A DNA stretch of 44,845 bases from Lysobacterales bacterium. GTDB taxonomy: Bacteria; Pseudomonadota; Gammaproteobacteria; Nevskiales; Salinisphaeraceae. Below, in pieces: positions 24,422 to 32,722 of the stretch. The position numbers and the translations under genes are program-made. Below the pieces are notes generated by a model. The model saw only the letters and a list, made by a program, of their open reading frames with translations, did not search any database and was not told the DNA's origin. Each line of letters opens with the position of its first letter. Positions within the stretch are counted from its first letter, which is position 1. The stretch lies in the NCBI GenBank assembly GCA_002715985.1, contig PBAO01000060.1, positions 1-44,845 of the forward strand, written 5' to 3'.

Positions 24422-24921
24422 ACCAGCTTCGAGAATGGTACGACGGCCTGGCGCCGCGCGAACGAATCATGGTGACGGCCGCCGCCGTGGTGGTTGGCAT
24501 CGCCCTGTTCTATTACATGCTCTGGTCACCGCTGAATAGCGCGCTGGCCGATGCCAGAGCTCAGGTCATCGCCCAGGCCAACGAAACGCGCTGGATGCTC
24601 GGCGTCCGAAACGAAGCCCAGGCCCTGCGCGCAGCCGGTGCAGCAAGCCAGCCCAGCGGCCAGAACGAATCGCTGTTGTCGATCGTGGATACCACCAGCC
24701 GTGCCAATCAGCTGGGCGGTGCCGTGACTCAGATTCAGCCACAGAACGAGGACAAGGCCACCGTGAGCCTGGAAAACGCCGGCTTCGACCAGATGATGTA
24801 CTGGCTGGACACCCTGCAATCCAAATACGGCATCACCGTCAGCGAAGCCACGGTCTCACGGGACAACGACACCGTGGGTGAAGTCGACGCGCGGCTCACG
24901 CTTCTGCGCGGGGCGGCATGA
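24418..24921 (+). CDS. gspM: Type II secretion protein GspM
   Basis: The 167-residue product begins MNQLREWYDGLAPRERIMVT. A membrane segment (AAAVVVGIALFYYMLWSPLN, about 21-40), a periplasmic coiled coil (LADARAQVIAQANETRWMLG) and a C-terminal ferredoxin-like domain (VSLENAGFDQMMYWLDTLQS) follow. GspM dimerises with GspL and stabilises it. It overlaps both gspL and gspN by ATGA. Confidence 0.93.
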   Translation: MNQLREWYDGLAPRERIMVTAAAVVVGIALFYYMLWSPLNSALADARAQVIAQANETRWMLGVRNEAQALRAAGAASQPSGQNESLLSIVDTTSRANQLGGAVTQIQPQNEDKATVSLENAGFDQMMYWLDTLQSKYGITVSEATVSRDNDTVGEVDARLTLLRGAA

Positions 24922-25676
24922 TGGGAGCACGACTGCGTTACGGGCTGATCGGGGCGGTGTTTTTCGTAGTCGGGCTGATTGTCTATCTGCCGGCGTCACT
25001 GGTGACCGGCTGGGTAGCCGGCGCCACCGAATTGCGCTTTGACGGTGTGACCGGCACCGCACTGGACGGCAAGGCGGCCTATGTGTCGTTGCCGGACGGC
25101 GGCGTCGACAACGTCGCGTGGACCATCCATCCCGCCTCGCTGTTGCTGGCCCGGCTGTCGGCCGATGTCTCGGCCGATACCGACCTGTCGGGCATTCAGG
25201 CCAACCTTACGCGTACGCTGTTCGGCAACACCTATATCCGCGACCTGGACGGCGATGCCTCGATCGACTGGCTGGCCCAAATGGCCGGCTATACCTTTGT
25301 TCCCGCGGCCGGTCGTATCGGGCTGTCGATCGATACCCTCGACCTGAACGATGATGGCGAGGTGCTTGGCCTCGTCGGCCGGGTGAATGTGACCAACACG
25401 CGCTACGAACTGCTTCGCCCGCCAATCGAGCTGGGCCAGTTCCAGGCCGATCTCAGCCGCACCGACAACGATACGCTGCGGGCCTCACTGGTCGACAGCC
25501 AGGGCCCGCTGGCGCTGACCGGCGAGGTCGATCTGATCAATCAATCGCGCTACAGACTTGATGTCCGGCTGCGCGCACGCGCCGGCGCTGACGAACGCCT
25601 GGCGCGCATCCTGACCCAGCTGGGCCAGACCGATGACGCAGGCTGGTATCACATCACCGAACGAGGCCGTCTGTGA
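24918..25676 (+). CDS. gspN: Type II secretion protein GspN
   Basis: The 252-residue product starts MMGARLRYGLIGAVFFVVGL. An N-terminal membrane anchor is followed by beta-rich repeats such as GWVAGATELRFDGVTGTALD, VAWTIHPASLLLARLSADVS and GRVNVTNTRYELLRPPIELG. This is the typical GspN pattern, an accessory bitopic inner-membrane protein that many systems lack. The stop overlaps a GTG of the next gene as GTGA. Confidence 0.9.
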   Translation: MMGARLRYGLIGAVFFVVGLIVYLPASLVTGWVAGATELRFDGVTGTALDGKAAYVSLPDGGVDNVAWTIHPASLLLARLSADVSADTDLSGIQANLTRTLFGNTYIRDLDGDASIDWLAQMAGYTFVPAAGRIGLSIDTLDLNDDGEVLGLVGRVNVTNTRYELLRPPIELGQFQADLSRTDNDTLRASLVDSQGPLALTGEVDLINQSRYRLDVRLRARAGADERLARILTQLGQTDDAGWYHITERGRL

Positions 25677-27112
25677 GCTGGACCACAATCGCGCTGTTGG
25701 GCCTGCCCTGGGTGATTCTGGCCGGCTACGGCATCGCCGTACTGTTGTCCACGCCGCGGCGGGCCGGGCCAACCGGTTTCTTCGGCGGTCGTTCGCGCGA
25801 GGGCGACATACCCGGCATCGTGCTGCTGGGCGCATCGGCGGCCATCTCCTGGGTGATGGCCAAGAGCGTCAACAACGCCATGAATCTGGCCGCGGATTTC
25901 GGCTGGATCGGCGGCGTGGCCTACGGAGCCTACTGGCTCGCTTTCATTGTCGTCGGCATCGCGGTCTATTTCATGCGCACGCGCGGCGGTTTCACGTCGT
26001 TGAGCGCATTTCTGAAAACCAAGTACGGCGCCCGCGCGGCCCGCCTGTTCCTGCTCGTGATCGCGATCCGGCTGATCAACGAGGTCTGGTCCAACACCAA
26101 GATCGCGGCCCTGTATTTCGGTGCCGAGGGCAGCAGCGGCTACTGGATCGCGGCCGGCGTACTCACCGGCCTGACGCTGTATTACAGCCTCAAGGGCGGG
26201 CTTCGCAGCTCGATCCTGACCGACGGCCTGCAGATGGTGCTCCTGCTGTTTCTGCTCGTGGTCACGCTGGGCCTCCTGGCGCCGGACGTGTTGCAGATCG
26301 GCATTCCCAGTGCGGCCAGCGGCGCGGTCACACCCGCCATGCAGGCAGGCGGGCTGACGTTTCTGGTGCTCGCGCTCGTGCAAACCCTGTCGTACGGCTT
26401 CCATGACCCGGTGATGACGGACCGGGCATTCGTGAACGCACCGGCCAAGATGGTGGCCAGTTTCGTACTGGCCGCCCTGCTCGGCGGCGTGCTGATCGTG
26501 GGATTCTCGAGCGCCGGGCTGTACGCGCTGGTGCACGACATCGCGCCCCAGCCCTCGGTTGCCGTGGCCGTCCCGCTGGCCATCGGCCTGGGCATGACGC
26601 TGCTGTTCAATGCGGTCATGCTGGCCAGTGCAGGTTCCACGCTGGATTCGGTGATGACCTCCAGCGCGAAATTCGCCGCCCGCGACTGGCCCCACGCAGA
26701 AGGCCCGCCCACGGTGTATCAGCAGGCTACAGGCCGACGCGCAATGTGGGCGATCGCCGTGCTGGGCAATCTGCCTCTGTTGTCGATCTATATCGACGGC
26801 GTGGGGCCGGCCGTGATCGCGGCCACCACGATCAGCGGTACCGCGATCATGGGGCTTGCGCCGATCTTTCTACTCGGCTGGATCAAGCGGGCTGGCCGGC
26901 TGTCGTTCCATCTGGCGCTCTGGCCCGGCGTGATTATCGGCGTGCTCCTGGCGCTCGAGGATATTCTGCATCTGCCCACGATTCCGGCGTTCGTCGGCCT
27001 CGGCGAGGGCCGCTATGCCGAAACGCTGGGCATCAACGTCTACGGCGTCATTCTGTGCTCGGTGCTGTTCGTGGCCGGTGCGTTCATCCGGCCACGGCGG
27101 GGGCTGTTGTAG
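25673..27112 (+). CDS. Sodium:solute symporter family transporter
   Basis: The 479-residue product begins at GTG 25673 with MSWTTIALLGLPWVILAGYG. It has about 12 to 13 hydrophobic helices. SSS-family marks include GIVLLGASAAISWVMAKSVN, the RTRGGFTSLSAFLKTKYGAR loop, LTGLTLYYSLKGGLRSSILT and DGLQMVLL. These resemble proline/pantothenate-type Na+ symporters, but I cannot assign a substrate. It shares a GTGA overlap with gspN and so is translated with the secretion operon. This is an unusual partner that may simply be captured, or may supply Na+-driven uptake of products released by secreted enzymes. Confidence 0.85.
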   Translation: MSWTTIALLGLPWVILAGYGIAVLLSTPRRAGPTGFFGGRSREGDIPGIVLLGASAAISWVMAKSVNNAMNLAADFGWIGGVAYGAYWLAFIVVGIAVYFMRTRGGFTSLSAFLKTKYGARAARLFLLVIAIRLINEVWSNTKIAALYFGAEGSSGYWIAAGVLTGLTLYYSLKGGLRSSILTDGLQMVLLLFLLVVTLGLLAPDVLQIGIPSAASGAVTPAMQAGGLTFLVLALVQTLSYGFHDPVMTDRAFVNAPAKMVASFVLAALLGGVLIVGFSSAGLYALVHDIAPQPSVAVAVPLAIGLGMTLLFNAVMLASAGSTLDSVMTSSAKFAARDWPHAEGPPTVYQQATGRRAMWAIAVLGNLPLLSIYIDGVGPAVIAATTISGTAIMGLAPIFLLGWIKRAGRLSFHLALWPGVIIGVLLALEDILHLPTIPAFVGLGEGRYAETLGINVYGVILCSVLFVAGAFIRPRRGLL

Positions 27113-27134
27113 GCCGGCCACGCCCGACCCCCGA

Positions 27135-28373
27135 TCATCCCACCGAATCCAGCGCCCGCTCGCGGCTGGCGACCATTGCCGATGGCCGGGCCGTGTCGTT
27201 TTCGTATAGATAATCGCGCGTGATCGGTACCGCCTCATTGGCATGGCTGATCTGGACATGGAAGACGATGAGATCGCCGTAACGGAATACCGCCTCGCAG
27301 CCCAGCAGATAGAACTCCCACATACGACAGAAACGCTCCCCCAAGCGTCGAGAGAACAGCTCGCGCTGGGCCTGGAATCGTGTGTTCCATGCCTTGAGGG
27401 TTTCGGCATAGTGGCGACGCCAGACTTCCAGATCGGCCAGTACCAAACCGGAGGTCTCCACGCACGGCGATATTTCGGATAACGACGGAATATAACCGCC
27501 GGGAAAGATATGCTTTTGAATCCATGTGCGGCTGTTCGCCGGCGGCGGGCCGTTGCGGCCGATGGTATGAATCAGGCTGCGCCCGTCGGGCTTGAGCAGG
27601 CGCGAGACCTGGTCGAAGAACGTCTGGTACTGCGGCCGGCCGACGTGCTCGAACATACCCACCGACACGATGGCATCGTAGGCGCCCCGGTGATCGCGAT
27701 AGTCCTGTTTGACGAACGTCACCCGGTGCGACAGCCCGAGCGCTTCGGCGCGTTTGATGGCGTGGGCGTACTGGTCATCGGACAACGTCAGACCCACGAC
27801 CTCCACGTCGTAATGACGCGCCAGATACAGGGCCATGCCGCCCCAGCCACAGCCGATATCGAGCACCTTGTCTCCCGGCGAGAGATTGAGCTTGCGCGCA
27901 ATATGCGCAAGCTTTGCCAGCTGCGCATCGTCCAGCGTCATACCCGGCTGTGACCAGTAGGCACAGGAATACTGCATCTCCGGATCGAGAAACCGCTGGA
28001 ACATATCGTTGTCGATATCGTAATGATGCGCCACGTTACGCGCGCTGCGCAGCTTGCCGTTGACCTCGGTCAAACCGCGCAGCGCGCGTCTTGCAAGCGA
28101 CATCAGGCGACTGCCACCGATATGCTCGGCGTTGGCGAAATATAGCTCGAACACCTTGGCCAGCCCGCCACGTCCCGGCCACCAGTCACCGTCGACATAA
28201 GCTTCGCCGAAAGCCATCTCCGGGTCGGAAAGCAGCCGTGCGATGACACGGCGGTCTTTCAAATGGACATGGGCGACCGGTTCACCCGAGCCATAACGGC
28301 CCTGCTCGCGCTCGCCGATCGACACCACCAGCGTACCTCGCTTAACGAGGCGATCGAACAGTTTGTCTTTCAC
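27135..28373 (-). CDS. cfa: Cyclopropane-fatty-acyl-phospholipid synthase
   Basis: The 412-residue product starts MKDKLFDRLVKRGTLVVSIG. It transfers a methylene group from S-adenosylmethionine to unsaturated fatty acids in membrane phospholipids. The N-terminal lipid-binding region has FGEAYVDGDWW. The methyltransferase part carries HHYDIDNDMFQRFLD, SCAYW, motif I VLDIGCGWGGMALYLAR and VGMFEHVGRPQYQTFF. The C-terminus has EFYLLGCEAVFRYGDLIVFH with the conserved Glu/Tyr residues. Length and motifs are standard. It converges with the symporter gene across 22 bp. It is likely stress-regulated, but no promoter box is evident in the 162 bp upstream. Confidence 0.95.
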   Translation of the reverse strand: MKDKLFDRLVKRGTLVVSIGEREQGRYGSGEPVAHVHLKDRRVIARLLSDPEMAFGEAYVDGDWWPGRGGLAKVFELYFANAEHIGGSRLMSLARRALRGLTEVNGKLRSARNVAHHYDIDNDMFQRFLDPEMQYSCAYWSQPGMTLDDAQLAKLAHIARKLNLSPGDKVLDIGCGWGGMALYLARHYDVEVVGLTLSDDQYAHAIKRAEALGLSHRVTFVKQDYRDHRGAYDAIVSVGMFEHVGRPQYQTFFDQVSRLLKPDGRSLIHTIGRNGPPPANSRTWIQKHIFPGGYIPSLSEISPCVETSGLVLADLEVWRRHYAETLKAWNTRFQAQRELFSRRLGERFCRMWEFYLLGCEAVFRYGDLIVFHVQISHANEAVPITRDYLYENDTARPSAMVASRERALDSVG

Positions 28374-28535
28374 GTTCTATCCCTTGTGCGCGCTCCTGCA
28401 CGCTTCCCCACATCAACGAAACCTAAAGATACACCGCCATCCTCATAGCTGCATCCTGCATCCAATCGTTTCGGCTGGTGCTCTGTTCATCGAACTTTTA
28501 AGGTACACGCGACACCCTGTCCAGCCTGCTATTGC

Positions 28536-29525
28536 ATGTCCTTGTTCTCGGCCCGTGCGCTCTGGCTCGTCCCGCCGCATCACGCGATGATCCGTGAGAT
28601 GCCGCTTGGCGCTCGGCCGGCCGATCATCTGCGTGTACGCACGCTGTATTCCGCTATCTCCAAGGGTACCGAAACCCTGGTCTATTCCGGCCGCGTTCCC
28701 GAAAGCGAGTACGCCCGGATGGCCGCGCCCTTCCAGGCCGGGCAGCTGCCCGAGCCGGTGCGTCACGGCTATGCCAACGTCGGCGTCGTCGAGGAGGGAC
28801 CGGGCGATTGGCCGGGGCGTCATGTGTTCTGTCTGTTCGGCCACCAGAGCCGATTCGATATCCCGCTCGACGCGGCGATCATCCTGCCCGACGATGTGCC
28901 GCCGGCGCGCGCAGTGCTTGCCGCCAATCTGGAGACCGCGATCAACGCGCTATGGGATGCGCCGCCGCGGGTAGGCGATCGGGTCACGGTGGTCGGTGCC
29001 GGTGTGGTCGGCGCTCTCGTGGCGGCTCTGGCCGCCGATATGCCGGGCGTGAGCGTCGAGCTGGTGGATATCGATCGCGACCGCCAGCCGCTGGCCCGGG
29101 CGCTCGGAGTGGATTTCGCCACACCGGACACGGCGGCTCGGGCGCGTGATCTGGTCTTTCATGCCAGTGCGACCGAGGCCGGGCTGAACACCGCCATCGA
29201 CCTGGCGGGGGCCGAAGCCCAGATCACCGAGATGAGCTGGTTCGGCGACAAGCGCCCGGCCATCGCCCTGGGCGGTGCCTTTCATGCCAAGCGCCTGACC
29301 CTGCGGGCCACGCAGGTCGGTACGGTGGCGCCGTCGCAAGCCGCTCGCTGGACACATGCCCGGCGTCTGGCGCTGGCCGTATCACTCTGTAACGATTCGC
29401 GTCTGGATGCCCTGTTCAACGAACGTGATGTCGTATTCGACGCCCTGCCGGGCGTGATGGCCCGCCTGGCCGAGCCGGGCGACCGCAGCCTGTGTCAACG
29501 CGTGACCTATTCGGAGAGTGCCTGA
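28536..29525 (+). CDS. MDR-superfamily oxidoreductase (zinc-alcohol-dehydrogenase-like)
   Basis: The 329-residue product has a GroES-like N-terminal domain (RTLYSAISKGTETLVYSGRV) and a Rossmann domain with VTVVGAGVVGALVAALAADM near 150-169. The catalytic zinc cysteines of classical alcohol dehydrogenases are absent and ISKGTE takes their place, as in BchC-like members. It should use NAD(P)H on an unknown substrate. ATG 28536 follows TATTGC with only weak Shine-Dalgarno character, so the start is not certain. First gene of a four-gene run: its TGA overlaps the ATG of the PTPS-like gene as TGATG. Confidence 0.8.
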   Translation: MSLFSARALWLVPPHHAMIREMPLGARPADHLRVRTLYSAISKGTETLVYSGRVPESEYARMAAPFQAGQLPEPVRHGYANVGVVEEGPGDWPGRHVFCLFGHQSRFDIPLDAAIILPDDVPPARAVLAANLETAINALWDAPPRVGDRVTVVGAGVVGALVAALAADMPGVSVELVDIDRDRQPLARALGVDFATPDTAARARDLVFHASATEAGLNTAIDLAGAEAQITEMSWFGDKRPAIALGGAFHAKRLTLRATQVGTVAPSQAARWTHARRLALAVSLCNDSRLDALFNERDVVFDALPGVMARLAEPGDRSLCQRVTYSESA

Positions 29526-29923
29526 TGTTTCATCTGACCGTTCGCGATCACATGATGATCGCCCACAGCTTCAACAGCCCCACTTTCGGCCCGGCGCAAA
29601 AACTGCACGGGGCGACTTACATCGTCGATGTCACGTTTTATCGGCCCGAACTGGACGCCGACGATCTGGTCGTGGACATCGGGGCTGCCGCGGCCGCTCT
29701 CGGCGAGATCACGCAAACGTTCAATCTCACCAACCTGGATGAGCACGAGGCGTTCGCCGGGCATAACACCACGACCGAGTTCATGGCCCGCGCGGTCTTC
29801 GATGCCATGAAAGCCGCCATCGCCGCCGACAAGCTCGGGCCCGGAGCGCACGGCGTGACGCGTCTGGGCGTGCGCCTGGCGGAGTCGCATATTGCCTGGG
29901 CCGGTTACGAGGCCGATCTGTGA
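29525..29923 (+). CDS. 6-pyruvoyl-tetrahydropterin synthase-like enzyme (altered zinc site)
   Basis: From ATG 29525 the product is 132 residues, starting MFHLTVRDHMMIAHSFNSPT. It belongs to the PTPS/QueD family (T-fold) by length, AHSF near 13-16, LHGATY near 27-32, the NLDEHEAF and GHNTTTEFMA segment and the C-terminal ESHIAWAGYE. The usual zinc ligands are His 14 and the HGH pair; here the pair reads HGA (His 28, Ala 30), so one ligand is missing. Glu 120 matches the conserved C-terminal glutamate that contacts the pterin. The active-site cysteine of PTPS is absent. Substrate and reaction therefore probably differ from biopterin or queuosine synthesis. Translated with both neighbours. Confidence 0.85.
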   Translation: MFHLTVRDHMMIAHSFNSPTFGPAQKLHGATYIVDVTFYRPELDADDLVVDIGAAAAALGEITQTFNLTNLDEHEAFAGHNTTTEFMARAVFDAMKAAIAADKLGPGAHGVTRLGVRLAESHIAWAGYEADL

Positions 29924-30984
29924 CCTCGGTGGTATTCATCGTCGCCGGCGATCCGTCGCAGCTCACCGGCGGCTATATCTATGACGCACGCATCGCAGCC
30001 GGCCTGCAGCGCGCCGGCCACGCCGTTGAAACCATTGGCCTGGCCGGACGTTTTCCGATCGCCGACGGCCGCGCGGAAAACGCCATGGCCGATACGCTGG
30101 CAGCTCTGTCAAACGATGTGCATGTCGTCATCGATGGCCTCGCCCTCGGCACGCTGGGGGGCGTCGTGGCTGCCCATCGCGGCAATCGACGTATCACCGC
30201 GCTCGTGCATCACCCCCTGGCCGACGAGGCCGGGCTGGATGCCGGGCAGATCCAACAACTCGAGACCGCAGAGCGCGCCGCACTGGCCGAGGTCGACCAC
30301 GTCATTGTCACCAGTGCCTTTACCGCGCGTCGTCTGGCCAGCACGTATGACGTAGTCGCCGAGCGCGTCAGCGTGGTCGAGCCGGGCATCCCGCGCCCGG
30401 CCACGCCTGCGCGGGCGCGCCGCGCGCCGCCGAGACGCCTGCTGTGTATCGCCACGCTGATTCCGCGCAAGGGCCACGACACGCTGGTGGCCGCACTGGC
30501 CGAACTGGCCGCACACGACTGGGTCTGTGACTTGATCGGCGATACCACGCGCGATACGGCCCATACCGCGGCCATCACCCGAGCCATCGAAGCCGCGGGC
30601 CTGAGCGAGCGCATCCATCTGCGCGGGGCTCTTGCGCCGGACGCCCTGGCCGAGGCGTATCAGGCCGCCGATCTGTTCGTGCTGGCCTCGCACTACGAAG
30701 GCTATGGCATGGTCATCACCGAGGCCATAAGCCAGGGCCTGCCCGTGGTCACGACCACCGGCGGCGCGCTGGCCGATACGCTGCCGCGCGGTGCAGGGCT
30801 GGCTGTGCCTCCCGGTGATGCGACCGCGCTCGCCGCAGCCCTGTCGCGCTGTCTGGCCGAGCCGGCGACCTACAACGACCTGGCCGCCGGCGCGCAACAG
30901 GCTGCGGCCGGCCTCAACGACTGGGACGCGGCCGGCCAGGCATTCGCCGACGCACTCGGGCTGCCCGCCCGGGCCGGCTCATGA
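29920..30984 (+). CDS. Glycosyltransferase family 4-like enzyme
   Basis: The 354-residue product starts at GTG 29920 (MTSVVFIVAGDPSQLTGGYI). It has the two Rossmann domains of GT-B enzymes. RLLCIATLIPRKGHDTLVAA opens the C-terminal nucleotide-sugar domain, and HYEGYGMVITEAISQGLPVV near 251-270 carries the EX7E pair. It should transfer a sugar from an activated donor to a small-molecule or lipid acceptor; I infer a pterin-like acceptor from the neighbours. Its stop overlaps the methyltransferase ATG. Confidence 0.85.
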   Translation: MTSVVFIVAGDPSQLTGGYIYDARIAAGLQRAGHAVETIGLAGRFPIADGRAENAMADTLAALSNDVHVVIDGLALGTLGGVVAAHRGNRRITALVHHPLADEAGLDAGQIQQLETAERAALAEVDHVIVTSAFTARRLASTYDVVAERVSVVEPGIPRPATPARARRAPPRRLLCIATLIPRKGHDTLVAALAELAAHDWVCDLIGDTTRDTAHTAAITRAIEAAGLSERIHLRGALAPDALAEAYQAADLFVLASHYEGYGMVITEAISQGLPVVTTTGGALADTLPRGAGLAVPPGDATALAAALSRCLAEPATYNDLAAGAQQAAAGLNDWDAAGQAFADALGLPARAGS

Positions 30985-31817
30985 GCGCGCCGGTCGAGGG
31001 GTCCGTATTCGATAGCACTTGGCTGGCCCTACGCGAACCGGTGGATCATGCCAGCCGGGCCCACGGCCTGAGCCGGCTGGCGGCTGGCGCGCTGGCTGCC
31101 CGGGCCACCCCGGAGGTCGTTGATCTGGGCACCGGCTCGGGCTCGAATCTGCGTTATCTGTCGGCTTATCTGCCAGGCAAGACGCGTTGGCGCCTGATCG
31201 ATCACGATGCCGCGCTGTTGGCTCGCGTGGCCGCCCATGCCGGCCATGCCTTGAGCCCGCATGTAACGACCGAAACACGGGATCTGGCGTGCGAGCTCGG
31301 CCCGGCCATCGACGGCGCTGATCTGATCACGGCCTCGGCCCTGCTGGATCTTGTCTCCGATGCGTGGCTGGATACGCTGTGCCGCGGCGCCGCCGCGCAG
31401 CGCTCAGCCGTTCTGTTCGCCCTGAGCGTTGATGGCCGGATTCGCCTGACCGGCCGGATGGACGCCGACGATCAGGCGCTACTGAGCGCCCTGGCTCTGG
31501 ATCAGCGCCGCGACAAGGGGCTGGGTACGGCCCTCGGCACGGCCGCGCCGGCCCATCTGATCAATCATCTGGCCGCTCGTGGCTACGGTGTGACCGCCAT
31601 GCCTGCCATCTGGTATCTCGACGCACGCCGGTCCGACCTCGCGGGCGCTCTGCTGGACGGATGGGCTGCCGCCGCCGGCGCGGCCTGCCCGGCCGAGGCG
31701 CACCGCTTCGATGCCTGGGCCGCGCGTCGTACCGCGGATATCACCGCCGGGCGCAGCGGCCTCGAGGTCGGCCATATCGATGTGCTGGGCCTACCCGGTC
31801 GTTGTCGTACGGCGTAG
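30981..31817 (+). CDS. Class I SAM-dependent methyltransferase
   Basis: The 278-residue product has motif I VVDLGTGSGSNLRYLSAYLP near 46-65 and a post-motif acidic LIDHDAALL near 74-82. Motif IV-like DLITASALLDLVSDAW follows near 113-128. Ring-methylating enzymes of pterin or flavin analogues would fit the context, but the sequence gives no acceptor. It overlaps the glycosyltransferase by ATGA, and its 3' end overlaps the convergent RibD-like gene by 27 bp. Confidence 0.85.
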   Translation: MSAPVEGSVFDSTWLALREPVDHASRAHGLSRLAAGALAARATPEVVDLGTGSGSNLRYLSAYLPGKTRWRLIDHDAALLARVAAHAGHALSPHVTTETRDLACELGPAIDGADLITASALLDLVSDAWLDTLCRGAAAQRSAVLFALSVDGRIRLTGRMDADDQALLSALALDQRRDKGLGTALGTAAPAHLINHLAARGYGVTAMPAIWYLDARRSDLAGALLDGWAAAAGAACPAEAHRFDAWAARRTADITAGRSGLEVGHIDVLGLPGRCRTA

Positions 31818-32627
31818 ATCAAGGTCATAGAGCCGATCCGCGCCCATCGCGTGGTCACGACAGGCCGGCCGGCGCGCCTCGGCCAGCGTCTGGATCTCGG
31901 GTAGCGACAGCCCGGGTCGGCCCGAGCCGATGAGCATCGGGGCGACCACGGTATGCAACCGGTCGATGTGTCCGGCAGCGATGAAGCCGGAAATCGTCTG
32001 TCCGCCGCCTTCGACCAGCACGCGGTGCGCGTCGTGCGCGGCCAATGTCGCCAGAATCGCGGCCGGGGCGAGCCGGCCATCGGCCTCGCGAGCCACGCGC
32101 AGCGTAGTCACACCGGGCAGTGCAGGCACATCGTCGGCGATGACATGCCAGGTGGGCGGCCCGTCGTCGATGAATACACGCCGGCCGGCACTGGCGCGCC
32201 CGTTCGGGTCGAGCACGACGCGCACCGGACTTGTGCCCGGGGCATGACGCACGGTCAGCTGCGGGTCATCGGCCTCGAGCGTGCCCACGCCGACGATCAC
32301 GGCATCCACCAGCGCCCGCAGCCGATGCAGGTGCACCCGGCTGGCCTCGCCGGTCACGTAATGGGAATGCCCGCTGGCGGTTGCGATACGCCCGTCCAGC
32401 GACTGGCCGAGCTGCGCGACAACATACGGCGCACCGCCGCAGGCGACCGGCAACAGCGTATCGAACAGCGCCGCCGCCGCCTCGCTCACCTGATTCGGCC
32501 CGGCCTGCCAGGCGCCGTCGGCCCGGATGTTCAACCCATCGGCCGGGGCAGACGTCTCGTCTGCGCACGTGCGAGCCGCATCGCGAATGATCTGCCAGGC
32601 GTAGTCGGCATCGATTAATGGCATCAT
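31791..32627 (-). CDS. RibD C-terminal-type reductase
   Basis: The 278-residue product has an N-terminal extension of about 65 residues and then the RibD reductase fold: YVVAQLGQSLDGRIATASGH, YVTGEASRVHLHRLRALVDA, VIVGVGTLEADDPQLTVR and VLVEGGGQTISGFIAAGHID. The deaminase domain (HAE and PCxxxC motifs) is absent. By family it should reduce the ribose of a 5-amino-6-ribosylaminopyrimidine phosphate with NADPH. It is divergent from the GTP cyclohydrolase II gene (95 bp apart) and convergent with the methyltransferase. Confidence 0.85.
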   Translation of the reverse strand: MMPLIDADYAWQIIRDAARTCADETSAPADGLNIRADGAWQAGPNQVSEAAAALFDTLLPVACGGAPYVVAQLGQSLDGRIATASGHSHYVTGEASRVHLHRLRALVDAVIVGVGTLEADDPQLTVRHAPGTSPVRVVLDPNGRASAGRRVFIDDGPPTWHVIADDVPALPGVTTLRVAREADGRLAPAAILATLAAHDAHRVLVEGGGQTISGFIAAGHIDRLHTVVAPMLIGSGRPGLSLPEIQTLAEARRPACRDHAMGADRLYDLDLRRTTTTG

Positions 32628-32722
32628 TGCCGCATTCTAGACTGACCGCGCCGGGAACGTGTGGCTGAGCGCCCGCTGTTTCTCCACGCCATTTTTCGCG
32701 CGGGCCAAGCAAGGACTGTCAC

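Noticed and set aside
32628-32722. FMN riboswitch upstream of ribA
   Set aside because: The 95-bp leader is too short and shows none of the conserved FMN-element blocks.
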